Shown here: piece by piece, positions 53,490 through 62,089 of the stretch
Numbering within the stretch: position 1 is the stretch's first letter
Layout: each line of letters begins with the position of its first letter
Assembly (NCBI GenBank): GCA_030645615.1
Contig: JAUSNB010000039.1
Span: 45,538 to 109,537, forward strand
DNA: 64,000 bases
Direction: 5' to 3'
DNA from: Actinomycetota bacterium
GTDB taxonomy: Bacteria; Actinomycetota; Actinomycetes; S36-B12
Program-made: the position numbers and the translations under genes
The notes under the pieces: generated by a model
Seen by the model: the letters and a program-made list of their open reading frames with translations, nothing else
Told to the model about the DNA's origin: nothing
Database searches by the model: none

Positions 53490-55202
53490 ATGACCGGGCC
53501 TAACGAACGAGATGGTCTACTGCTTCGGAGCGACGCCCTCGTGCATGCGGTGTGCAAGGAGCGAGCGGACTGGGAGTTGAACGAGCTGGCCGATTTCACG
53601 GTGCGGGCGCCGGAGTCCAAAGATGCCTACGTCACCGGTAGCGGCCTTCCCGTCAACCGTGTCTACACGCCCGAACACTTGCCGAGCAACTGGCATGAGA
53701 TCGGACTTCCCGGCCGTTACCCCTACACGCGGGGGCCCTATCCGACCATGTATCGCGGCCGAAACTGGACGATGCGTCAGATCGCCGGCTTCGGTCAAGC
53801 GGAAGAAACGAACATGAGATTTCGATATCTGATTGAGCAGGGCCAGACCGGATTATCGGTCGACTTCGATATGCCCACGTTGATGGGCCTCGACAGCGAC
53901 GACGCAATGAGCCTCGGGGAGGTGGGACGCGAGGGCGTCGCCATCGACACGCTTCCGGATATGGCCGCACTCTTCGACGGTATCGATCTGGAAAATATCT
54001 CAGTGTCAATGACAATCAATCCCTCAGCCTGGATCCTGCTCGCGATGTACGTGGCGGTCGCGGAAGACCGCGGATACGACCTCAACAAACTCTCCGGAAC
54101 GATTCAGAACGACATTCTAAAGGAATACGTCGCTCAGAAGGAGTGGATCTTTCCTGTTAGGCCAAGCATGCGAATCGTACGTGACTGCATCATCTATTGC
54201 GCTGAACATATGGCGCGCTACAACCCAGTCAACATCAGCGGGTACCACATCAGCGAGGCCGGCGGGAGCGCACTACAGGAGGTCGCCTTCACGATGGCGA
54301 TTACGCGGGCCTATGTCGAGGATGTCGTTGCGGCGGGCGTTGACGTCGACGAATTCGCATCTCGCCTGTCGTTCTTCTTCGTCAGCCAGGCGGACTTCTT
54401 CGAGGAGGCTGCCAAGTTTCGTGCGGTCCGTCGCTACTACGCGAAGATGATGAAAGAGCGCTTCGGCGCGAAGATGCCAAACTCGATGCGCCTGCGCTTC
54501 CACGCCCAAACCGCTGCGGCTACCCTCACCAAACCGCAGCCCATGAACAACATTATCCGCACGACCTTGCAGGCACTATCGGCAGTTCTCGGCGGAGCGC
54601 AGTCGCTCCATACCAACGGATTGGACGAGGCGTACACGATCCCGAGCGAGACTGCGATGAAGATCGCACTCCGGACTCAGCAGATCATCGCCGATGAAAC
54701 CAACGTCACGAACGTTATTGATCCACTTGGTGGCTCGTACTATGTCGAGGCGCTAACGGACGAGATTGAACGCGGCATCGAAGACATCATGCAACACGTC
54801 GAAGAAATGGGAGGTGTTGAAGCAGCAATTGACCAGGGCTACTTCCAACGGGAGATTTCAGACACCGCTTATGACTTCGCGCGACGAAAGGCCAGTGGAG
54901 AACGACCAGTCATCGGGGTCAACAAGTACATCGACGACGGACCTGGTGAGAAGATCGAGACCCACCAGCTCGATCCAGAGTCTGAGTCGCGCCAAATCAC
55001 ACGACTTCAGCAGCTCCGCGCTGGTCGCGATCCGGTTAGAGCGAGCGCTGCACTCGACACACTCCTACGCGTGGCTCAGGACAAGGAGGCAAACCTCATG
55101 CCCGCCACCATTGAGGCCGTGCGGGCACATCTGTCGATGGGAGAGATCACGGGTGCGCTACGTGACGTCTTCGGCTCATACGTCGAGACTCCCGTCTTCT
55201 GA
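53490..55202 (+). CDS. hcmA: 2-hydroxyisobutyryl-CoA mutase large subunit
   Basis: The 570-residue mutase barrel has no B12 domain, as expected for a two-subunit enzyme. Two residues decide the substrate. Ile98 in WTMRQIAGFG and Asp125 in GLSVDFDMPT are exactly 27 apart and align with Ile90 and Asp117 of the Aquincola tertiaricarbonis enzyme. Methylmalonyl-CoA mutase has Tyr and Ala there, and isobutyryl-CoA mutase has Phe. So this should interconvert 2-hydroxyisobutyryl-CoA and 3-hydroxybutyryl-CoA. ATG 53,490 follows GAGGAG. Confidence 0.92.
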   Translation: MTGPNERDGLLLRSDALVHAVCKERADWELNELADFTVRAPESKDAYVTGSGLPVNRVYTPEHLPSNWHEIGLPGRYPYTRGPYPTMYRGRNWTMRQIAGFGQAEETNMRFRYLIEQGQTGLSVDFDMPTLMGLDSDDAMSLGEVGREGVAIDTLPDMAALFDGIDLENISVSMTINPSAWILLAMYVAVAEDRGYDLNKLSGTIQNDILKEYVAQKEWIFPVRPSMRIVRDCIIYCAEHMARYNPVNISGYHISEAGGSALQEVAFTMAITRAYVEDVVAAGVDVDEFASRLSFFFVSQADFFEEAAKFRAVRRYYAKMMKERFGAKMPNSMRLRFHAQTAAATLTKPQPMNNIIRTTLQALSAVLGGAQSLHTNGLDEAYTIPSETAMKIALRTQQIIADETNVTNVIDPLGGSYYVEALTDEIERGIEDIMQHVEEMGGVEAAIDQGYFQREISDTAYDFARRKASGERPVIGVNKYIDDGPGEKIETHQLDPESESRQITRLQQLRAGRDPVRASAALDTLLRVAQDKEANLMPATIEAVRAHLSMGEITGALRDVFGSYVETPVF

Positions 55203-55472
55203 TGAGACGGCGATGTCGAATTTGGTGCCTACCGAGCGCCCGTCGCGCCTCGCGACGTCGCAAGTCGCTGATTCACCCAACCCTGATGGTGGCTGAGCCG
55301 ACAAGTACTAAACGGCCACCATTGTGCAATACGGGCGAGCATCCATGTTTACGGCCAACAACAACCCCGAGACGCCGGAATGTTGGTCGTGAAAGGGCCT
55401 GAACTCGCGAAATGAAGAGAGATCGCCTGGAGGCACCACCCAGCCACATACCCCGTAGAGCGGAGACCAAAC

Positions 55473-56252
55473 ATGAGAATTGCGGTCTTGGTGAAATACG
55501 TCCCCGACGCAGCCGGAGATCGACACTTCACTCCGATCTTCACAACCGAACGGGACGCCGTCCAGGGCCTGCTATGCGAACTTGACGAGTACGCAATCGA
55601 GCAGGCCCTGCAACTTGTAGAGACGGCCGGCGAGGGCCAAGTTACCGTCCTGACAATGGGTCCCGATAATGCCGCACCGGCTTTGAGCCGGGCGCTGTCG
55701 ATGGGGGCCGACGACGCGGTGCACATCGTCGATGACTGCTTGGCCGGCTCGGACGCGCTGGCTACCTCTTTGGTGCTGGCTGCGGCGCTCGCCCGGATCG
55801 ACGCCGATCTCATACTCACGGGCATGGCTTCGACTGATGCTGGCCTCTCGGTCATCCCTGCCATGGTTGCCGAGCGGCTCAGTCTGCCTTTACTGTCGTT
55901 CGCATCGGCGCTGCGGGTGGAAGGCAAGTACGTCACGATTCGTCGTGATGACGACGAGGCAACCGAAACTATTACGACGACCTTGCCAGCAGTGGTCTCC
56001 GTCACCGACCGAACCGGCGAGGCCCGGTATCCCTCGTTCAAAGGAATCCTCGCCGCGAAGAAGAAGCACATCGAGAGACTCTCGCTAGCCGGGCTAGGCA
56101 TCGACCCGGCGCAAGTTGGTCTCTTAGGCGCAATGACAGTCATGTCGAGCGTTTCGAGGACGCCCTCCCGTGCCGCCGGGGTCAAAGTGCTCGATGAGGG
56201 TTCCGGCGGTATCCAGGCTGCCGCTTACCTTGCGGCCAACGGTTTCATCTGA
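55473..56252 (+). CDS. etfB: electron-transfer flavoprotein beta subunit
   Basis: The 259-residue protein has the beta-subunit pattern: MRIAVLVKYVPDAAG at the start, LDEYAIEQALQLVE, VTVLTMGPDNAAPALSRALS and ALRVEGKYVTIRR. With the alpha subunit encoded 20 bases downstream it accepts electrons from acyl-CoA dehydrogenases. It follows hcmA after 270 bases, so it may have its own promoter. No ETF:quinone oxidoreductase is in the window. Confidence 0.88.
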   Translation: MRIAVLVKYVPDAAGDRHFTPIFTTERDAVQGLLCELDEYAIEQALQLVETAGEGQVTVLTMGPDNAAPALSRALSMGADDAVHIVDDCLAGSDALATSLVLAAALARIDADLILTGMASTDAGLSVIPAMVAERLSLPLLSFASALRVEGKYVTIRRDDDEATETITTTLPAVVSVTDRTGEARYPSFKGILAAKKKHIERLSLAGLGIDPAQVGLLGAMTVMSSVSRTPSRAAGVKVLDEGSGGIQAAAYLAANGFI

Positions 56253-56272
56253 ACAGGAGGGGAGGTCGTGGT

Positions 56273-57226
56273 ATGAGGGAGGTTCTAGTCCTTGCTGAAC
56301 ACGAACGCGGTCAGATTAGCAAGAGCACTACCGAGTTGCTGACCCTTGCCAGTCGAATGGGAATGCCTGCGGTGGTCCACCTAGGTGACCTTACGGAGTC
56401 TGCCCGATCAGTTCTCGCTGAGTACGGAGCTGGCAAGATCTACATTGTCGACCGCCCCGCCGTTCATGAGTACCGCGTGCTGCCAGCAGCTGAGGCTCTC
56501 GTCACCATTTCGGTTCAGTCTTCACCAGTTGCAATCCTGATCACTTCGTCCGCCGAGGGTAAGGAAATTGGTGGGCGGTTGGCAGTCAAACTTGGCTCAG
56601 GCATCATCATCGACGCGATCGACGTCGCTGCGGACCTGACCACGACGCAGTCGGTCTTCGCGGACTCCTTCATCGTGCGCGCAAACGTAGCGACTGGAAT
56701 TCCGATAATCACGGTAAAGCGAAACTCGACGACCCCCGTGGCCGCTCCAACCACGCCCACCATCGTCAAGATCGACGTGAAAACTAGCGAGTTGGCCATG
56801 GCCGCCACGATCGTCGACCGAACGCCCCACGATCAGTCAAGTAGACCCGAGTTGAGTGATGCCACAGTCGTGGTCTCGGGTGGTCGCGGCGTTGGAAGCG
56901 CGGACAACTTCTCCCTGATCGAGGACCTCGCGGACGCGCTGGGTGGCGCTGTAGGAGCGTCGCGCGCTGTCACAGATCTGGGCTGGTATGCACGCTCCAA
57001 TCAGGTAGGGCAGACCGGCAAGACCGTCTCTCCGCAGTTATACATCGCCAACGGAATTTCGGGCGCCATTCAACATCGAGCCGGGATGCAAACGTCCAAG
57101 ACCATTTTGGCTGTCAATACGGATCCCGATGCACCAATCTTCGACATCGCCGACTTCGGCGTCGTTGGAGACTTGCTGCGCGTCGTGCCTCAGCTGACCG
57201 AGGAGATCGCAAGGCGGCGGAGTTGA
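56273..57226 (+). CDS. etfA: electron-transfer flavoprotein alpha subunit
   Basis: The 317-residue protein has the C-terminal FAD domain [60 protein letters not shown] and [18 protein letters not shown]. It is encoded directly after the beta subunit with AGGAGGGGAGG upstream. It likely serves the acyl-CoA dehydrogenase at 44,611. Confidence 0.9.
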   Translation: MREVLVLAEHERGQISKSTTELLTLASRMGMPAVVHLGDLTESARSVLAEYGAGKIYIVDRPAVHEYRVLPAAEALVTISVQSSPVAILITSSAEGKEIGGRLAVKLGSGIIIDAIDVAADLTTTQSVFADSFIVRANVATGIPIITVKRNSTTPVAAPTTPTIVKIDVKTSELAMAATIVDRTPHDQSSRPELSDATVVVSGGRGVGSADNFSLIEDLADALGGAVGASRAVTDLGWYARSNQVGQTGKTVSPQLYIANGISGAIQHRAGMQTSKTILAVNTDPDAPIFDIADFGVVGDLLRVVPQLTEEIARRRS

Positions 57227-57515
57227 TTGCTTCCGGCAGCCGATCAAGCCAAGGTGAGTCGCAACTGGTGTAAGTTGTCCTCCTCAAACGTCTGAAGTCG
57301 ACGCCGGCTTCGTCCTGCGTCACCGGCGTGGATGGTGATGTCGTTGATCTGCGTCCTCCGGTAAGCATGGATGCACCGCAGTGCTGACGCTGGGATTCTC
57401 GTTCGCCCAAAGTCTCCGGCCGTCGGCCAGTCTGTCGGCGACCCATACTCTGCAATCGTGACTGACACGCACTCAACAGCAGCATTCAGCGACCGCAGTG
57501 CGGCGCATTCGTCAC

Positions 57516-58904
57516 TTAGTCAGTCGTCGGTTCTAACGTGTCGGGACTGTCGCAAACACCGCCCCACCATGCCGCGGGCAAGATCGCCGCATTGAACGCG
57601 TCGCGCGACGACAGCGCCGATTCGACTAGACCATGTGGCAACCCAGTCGCGTTCGTGCCGACGGAATGGGCAACTGTTGCGATTCCCGAACTTGCCCGCT
57701 GCGTATTGAATACGTCCGTGAGCTCATGCCAATGGCTCCACGTGATGATGCTCAGCACCGGCCCCAACGGGGAGCTGGCTTGCTCAGCGGCTACCGCCTG
57801 TGATCCAGGTTCCCCGAGCAAGACGACAGTTGGGCGCATCCGCCACCCCATTCGATGCTCAACATCGTCAGGGAGGCTCGATCCACCAAGCAGAACCTCG
57901 GCGCCAACAGCGACCAGCGCGTCAACTCGATCGCGCGCCCGCTGGCGTACCGGCTCGGTTGGCAGCGGCGCCGGAACTGTACGACTGAGCAGGGGAAGCA
58001 ACTCGTTAAGTACTGAACCTACCTGGTCACGGTGTAGAGCGAGTAGGGGCAACCCATACGGACCACCGGCGTTGTGCACGCGAACGCCGGTGGCGATCGC
58101 GTCCGCGAGTCGGGCGGCGTCGATGTCAGTGTCCGACCCCACGATTGTGACGTTTCCTCCAGCGCTTAACGTGTAAGTCGCAACTCCTGAGCGTTCACTT
58201 CGCCTTAGAGCCTGACTGATGATTCGGTCGCCGGCGCGTACATGCAGGGAAGACAAGTCACGCCGTCTGATCAACTCGCCACCAACATCGACCCCGGTAC
58301 CCTGCACAAGGTTGATGACTCCTCCAGGAAGGCCCGCGTCGGCGGCGAGGACGCAAAATGCGACCGGTGTGAGTGAACCGCGCAGTGACGGCTTCACAAC
58401 CACGGTGTCACCACGAATTAGGGACGGTAGGAGGCTGGTGACCATCTCGGTGAAGGCCAGTCCCCAGGACAGAATGTGACCGGTGACGCCCCGCATGGTT
58501 TGGCGACTGCCGGCTGCGGGCGATTGCACCAGTCCCCGCGCCGCGGCGACAGTTGCAGCTAGTAACCGAGACGAGTCATCCATCGACAATCCCGACTCGA
58601 CACTCTGCAAGTGCGCGAGTTCAGGCGAACACGCCATCACTCGGTCAAGGAACGCATTTAGGCGCAGCTCGCGCTCTGTCGACTTGGCCCAAGGACCAGC
58701 CAGAGCAGTCTTCCCCGCTATAACGGCCGATTCGACGTCGAATCGCGACGACAGGGGCACGACCCCGCTAATTGAGCTGTCAAGTGGGTTGCGAATCTCG
58801 AACTCAAATGGGGCCTTGGGGAATTGCCATTTCCCGGCTATGAAGTTGCGCCCGTAATGCTCGAGAGGCATCCCATGCGCTGTTGTTTCGAGTTGCACGC
58901 TCAT
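57516..58904 (-). CDS. aldehyde-dehydrogenase-fold protein lacking catalytic residues
   Basis: The protein has about 462 residues. The ALDH fold is clear: NFIAGKW, IRNPLDSS, GDTVVVKPSLRGSLTPVAF with the Lys of the cofactor site, and GLPGGVINLVQG. The catalytic Cys of the usual GQxC loop is replaced (RVHNAGGPYGLPLLALHRD) and the general-base Glu of LELGG is Ser (TLSAGGNV). The FTGS loop is also changed. It should not be an ordinary dehydrogenase. It is the last gene of the monooxygenase operon, 68 bases after the reductase. ATG 58,904 is favoured; GTG/ATG 58,946 is possible. Confidence 0.75.
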   Translation of the reverse strand: MSVQLETTAHGMPLEHYGRNFIAGKWQFPKAPFEFEIRNPLDSSISGVVPLSSRFDVESAVIAGKTALAGPWAKSTERELRLNAFLDRVMACSPELAHLQSVESGLSMDDSSRLLAATVAAARGLVQSPAAGSRQTMRGVTGHILSWGLAFTEMVTSLLPSLIRGDTVVVKPSLRGSLTPVAFCVLAADAGLPGGVINLVQGTGVDVGGELIRRRDLSSLHVRAGDRIISQALRRSERSGVATYTLSAGGNVTIVGSDTDIDAARLADAIATGVRVHNAGGPYGLPLLALHRDQVGSVLNELLPLLSRTVPAPLPTEPVRQRARDRVDALVAVGAEVLLGGSSLPDDVEHRMGWRMRPTVVLLGEPGSQAVAAEQASSPLGPVLSIITWSHWHELTDVFNTQRASSGIATVAHSVGTNATGLPHGLVESALSSRDAFNAAILPAAWWGGVCDSPDTLEPTTD

Positions 58905-58972
58905 CCGTGCATCCTCGAGTCGTGGTTGGCGTGGAGATCTCGACAAATACTGTCGTTGGGCGCGGCCATGCG

Positions 58973-60016
58973 CTACGCGAGGAACCGGTCGAAGTAAATC
59001 CGGTCGGCCCTTGCTGTGCCGTCCTTCACCAGGCGTACCAGTGCAGCGTCGATCATGGGTGCTGGCCCGGCCATGTAGATGTCATGAAGGGCGAGGTCGG
59101 GCCAGTCGTCAGCGAGGTGGTCTAACGCAAGTCCCGTACGGGTCCGGCCAAGCAGCGGGTGCGCCGAGTCCGGATTTGTCTCAACGACGGATACTACCCG
59201 TACACCCGCGTTGACCAGCGAGGTCAGGCGTTCCGCGAAGACGATATCCGCCATGCGCCTGGATCCTACGTACAGGTCGATGCGCCTCTCAGGCGAATGG
59301 ACGGCCAATTCTTCGGCGATCGCGAGGATAGGTGCCAAGCCTGTTCCGCCAGCCAGACATAGCACGGGGCTCTCTCGTGGCGACTGCGCGTAGGCCTTGC
59401 CGTATGGTCCCTCGATAATGAGGTCTGATCCGGGAACGAAGCGCTCGAAGAGCCATTCTGTCGCTGCTCCACTCGGCTTTGCTCGTACAAGCAGTTCGAG
59501 AGATGTCACAGCCGTTTCGCCAGAGGATCGCGTCATTGAATAAGCGCGACGGACGCCATCAGGGAACTCGAGCAGCACGTACTGACCTGGCAAGTAGATA
59601 ACCGGTTCTGACACGTCGAAGACGAATCGTGCGGTGTCGGCGCTCAAGCTCTCCCGCAGAGCCAGTCGACCGCGCAGCCTCGCGGGTCTCGGCTCGCTGC
59701 GTGCCGGGATCGCATCGGAGAGCGGTGCGAGTACTTCGCAATGGCCTTGGGGTAGGGATTGACACATCAGAATGCGGTTCCCCTTGCTGCGGTCTCTGGC
59801 GCTGAGTCCAGTCGCGGCGTCCCATCTGGGTCGTACCGAACCGTATGTCAGTTGCGCGCGGCAACTGCCACAACCACCGCTGGCGCAGTCGTAGGTAAGC
59901 GCCAAGCCGTGCCGAAGTCCCGCGAGCAGGATCGTCTCTTCCGGTGCGCATTCGACGAGAGTGTCAATCCCACGGAAAGAGACGGTGGCTCGAGGCGGGC
60001 TGGTCAACGCATTCAT
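58973..60016 (-). CDS. monooxygenase reductase (ferredoxin-FAD-NAD type)
   Basis: The 347-residue TmoF-like reductase has a plant-type [2Fe-2S] domain with CASGGCGSC and a fourth Cys in RILMCQS, then FAD binding (RAYSMTRSS) and an NAD domain (LAGGTGLAPILAIAEELA). It passes electrons from NADH to the Rieske ferredoxin of the same operon. ATG 60,016 overlaps the stop of the beta-subunit gene by four bases. Confidence 0.9.
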   Translation of the reverse strand: MNALTSPPRATVSFRGIDTLVECAPEETILLAGLRHGLALTYDCASGGCGSCRAQLTYGSVRPRWDAATGLSARDRSKGNRILMCQSLPQGHCEVLAPLSDAIPARSEPRPARLRGRLALRESLSADTARFVFDVSEPVIYLPGQYVLLEFPDGVRRAYSMTRSSGETAVTSLELLVRAKPSGAATEWLFERFVPGSDLIIEGPYGKAYAQSPRESPVLCLAGGTGLAPILAIAEELAVHSPERRIDLYVGSRRMADIVFAERLTSLVNAGVRVVSVVETNPDSAHPLLGRTRTGLALDHLADDWPDLALHDIYMAGPAPMIDAALVRLVKDGTARADRIYFDRFLA

Positions 60017-61041
60017 CCCGTTCCTAGCCGCAACCCGCCTGCCTCGACAATCGTCGCCCAGTCCGCGCGGACTCCAGCCGCGAGATGCGCGGACTCCTGG
60101 TCGCCGTCGACGGAGAGCAACTGGACGCCAGACTCGATCATGGCGAACCCCAGCGGCGCAAACTCATCGAGATACCCTTGAAGCACTGGGCCGTTGCTGC
60201 TATCCGACTCAAGCAGGAACGAGGTTAGTGCTGCGGTCCAACTCTGGCTACGGCGACTATCGCGCCAGAGATTGTCGAGCATCAGCGCGTCAAGATGGTC
60301 TCCGGCCGCAGCGAGTTGCCGTCCTAGCAGGTCTATAAGGAGGAGATCGGCGACCGGCTTGACAACGAGATTGGTCGCGACGAGTGCACGGTCCCAGTCG
60401 AACTCGACGAGTGCCAGTTCGACGGCGCGCCGAATGGGTTGCCAGTTCGTGTCGTTCTCCCAATGACCCCTCTCGGAAGTAGCAAAGCCGCGATCTGGAT
60501 GGCTGCGATTCAGTTGAGTGGTCCGGTAAGCGTTCAACTGAACACGCCGAAGTTGGTCGGCAGTCTGGAATGCGGCGCAGTTGGCTACATAGCTACTAGA
60601 TGCCAGCTGCTGAAGGTAGGCCGAAAGCATCTGAAGACCGTGCCCAAGATAGCGACTCGGAGCTAGGGCGCGGCCCAGCATGTCCAGGGCTTGCACGCTC
60701 AGCGTGCGGTCGGCGCCGTCGCGATCGAACTGCTCGAGCAGCAACTCGATGTACGTCTCCTGGTCGTCCTGCTCAGCGACGTATTTCCCGTACGTGAGCG
60801 CGGCGGGGTCTCGGAACAGATCCCAATCCGCGACTCGCAGCTTCGTGGCGTCGCGATGCTCGAGCAACCACGCGTTGCCATTGACATCCGGACCCAATTC
60901 GAGTGGGATTGCGCCGGTCGTATGATTCATGTTATGCGCGGTGATTTCATACTCAGTCGGACGCCGCCCCAAGTTGCCGAACGCGCTCCACGTCTTGAGG
61001 CTGCGGGTCCGGATCTGCGGGGTCGCTTTTTGACTACTCAT
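60013..61041 (-). CDS. di-iron monooxygenase beta subunit (TmoE-like)
   Basis: The 342-residue hydroxylase beta subunit has LKTWSAFGNLGRRPTEYEIT at the start, ALDMLGRALAPSRYLGHGLQ, and SSYVANCAAFQTADQLRRVQ near the middle. ATG 61,041 follows GAAGGG and is preferred over 61,086, which would overlap the upstream gene. It pairs with the alpha subunit to form the hydroxylase core but carries no iron. Confidence 0.88.
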   Translation of the reverse strand: MSSQKATPQIRTRSLKTWSAFGNLGRRPTEYEITAHNMNHTTGAIPLELGPDVNGNAWLLEHRDATKLRVADWDLFRDPAALTYGKYVAEQDDQETYIELLLEQFDRDGADRTLSVQALDMLGRALAPSRYLGHGLQMLSAYLQQLASSSYVANCAAFQTADQLRRVQLNAYRTTQLNRSHPDRGFATSERGHWENDTNWQPIRRAVELALVEFDWDRALVATNLVVKPVADLLLIDLLGRQLAAAGDHLDALMLDNLWRDSRRSQSWTAALTSFLLESDSSNGPVLQGYLDEFAPLGFAMIESGVQLLSVDGDQESAHLAAGVRADWATIVEAGGLRLGTG

Positions 61042-61052
61042 TTGTATGCCCT

Positions 61053-61382
61053 TCAGGCTTCGGCGGAGGATTGATCGTAGAACCACACGTATTCGTCAGT
61101 CCGGGTCTTGAGCCGCCCCCTGAAGGCAGGCATCTCGATCTCAAGAGCAGCAAGTTGGTACGACTGACCTAGGCTCCGCTCGAGGCTTGCGAGCGTGAGA
61201 CGGCACTCACCAACCATGTGGATGCGCACGTAATCATCACGATCGAGCACGAGGACGTCTCGGTCCGGGTTGTCGGCGTCGACGGCTTCAATTACCGCCT
61301 CGGCGAGATTGCCGGCGCGGATTACCGGGCCAACAAGATCGCCAAGTGATTCCGAGGTTGCGTCCATCTCCAAGACTGTCAT
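61053..61382 (-). CDS. monooxygenase effector protein (MmoB/TmoD-like)
   Basis: The 109-residue protein follows the pattern of the regulatory coupling component: VGPVIRAGNLAEAVIEAVDA, DYVRIHMVGECRLTLASLE, and LEIEMPAFRGRLKTRTDEYV. Such proteins bind the hydroxylase and control oxygen activation. Gene order and size match tmoD. Confidence 0.85.
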   Translation of the reverse strand: MTVLEMDATSESLGDLVGPVIRAGNLAEAVIEAVDADNPDRDVLVLDRDDYVRIHMVGECRLTLASLERSLGQSYQLAALEIEMPAFRGRLKTRTDEYVWFYDQSSAEA

Positions 61383-61437
61383 TTCTGATTCTCGACTCTC
61401 TCGTCAGCTGAAGCTGCGGCGGTTGGTGAACATCAAG

Positions 61438-61797
61438 TCAACGTGCCTTTGCCGCGGATCGTGTTGGGATGCACGGTCGGACGCGGATGATGCCTTCCTC
61501 GATCTGATGGTCGTAGCGCGTGAGAGCATTTCCGCGCGGGTTAATGCTCGTTCCAGTGAGAGCGTCGAACTCCCAGCCGTGAGCTCGACAAGTAAGGACG
61601 CCGTCCTCAAGTTGACCTTCGACGAGCGAGAAGCTCTGGTGGGGACAGATCCCGTCGTAGGCGCGAATCGCCCCCGATACTTTGAGAATGAGAACTTCAG
61701 TGTCGTCCAAGTCAAACGACTCCATCTCGCCGTCCCACAGCGAGTCCACGTCGACGATTTCCACGAAGTCGGCGCCATCGCCGCAGTCAGGTAGCAA
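61438..61797 (-). CDS. Rieske-type ferredoxin (TmoC-like)
   Basis: The 119-residue Rieske protein has ligands Cys51-x-His53 in CPHQSFS and Cys70-xx-His73 in CRAHGWEF. It delivers electrons to the hydroxylase. The presumed start is TTG 61,797, overlapping the TmoB-like gene by 11 bases; GTG at residue 12 is the alternative. There is no ATG in frame. Confidence 0.85.
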   Translation of the reverse strand: MLPDCGDGADFVEIVDVDSLWDGEMESFDLDDTEVLILKVSGAIRAYDGICPHQSFSLVEGQLEDGVLTCRAHGWEFDALTGTSINPRGNALTRYDHQIEEGIIRVRPCIPTRSAAKAR

Positions 61798-62071
61798 CGG
61801 AAGCCCGCTCGCGGAAGCGAACGTCGAACCACTGCAGTGGCATCAGGTCGTGTTCGGCCACGACGGCGCCGAATACCGTCGATTCGGGGATGACCACATC
61901 GTCGAGCAGTACTTCGTATCCAGGCGGGTCGGTGGGCATCGGGACGCGATGTCCGACACTTAGCGTCGCCACCTTTTCGGCTACATCAGCCATCGTGTCA
62001 TCCGTATCCACGGCGACGAGGTGCGGAATGAAGTCGCCGACAAATCGGCCAGTGATCGGAAATAGTGCCAT
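61787..62071 (-). CDS. monooxygenase gamma subunit (TmoB-like)
   Basis: The 94-residue ubiquitin-like-fold subunit starts MALFPITGRFVGDFIPHLVA and contains EVLLDDVVIPESTVF and LMPLQWFDVRF, as in TmoB/TouB proteins. It lies 18 bases after the alpha subunit, the standard place. Confidence 0.85.
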   Translation of the reverse strand: MALFPITGRFVGDFIPHLVAVDTDDTMADVAEKVATLSVGHRVPMPTDPPGYEVLLDDVVIPESTVFGAVVAEHDLMPLQWFDVRFRERASVAT

Positions 62072-62089
62072 GTGAACTCTCCCTTTCCC

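Noticed and set aside
53490..55202. Methylmalonyl-CoA or isobutyryl-CoA mutase
   Set aside because: The substrate-defining positions are Ile and Asp, not Tyr/Ala or Phe, and the B12 domain is a separate gene.
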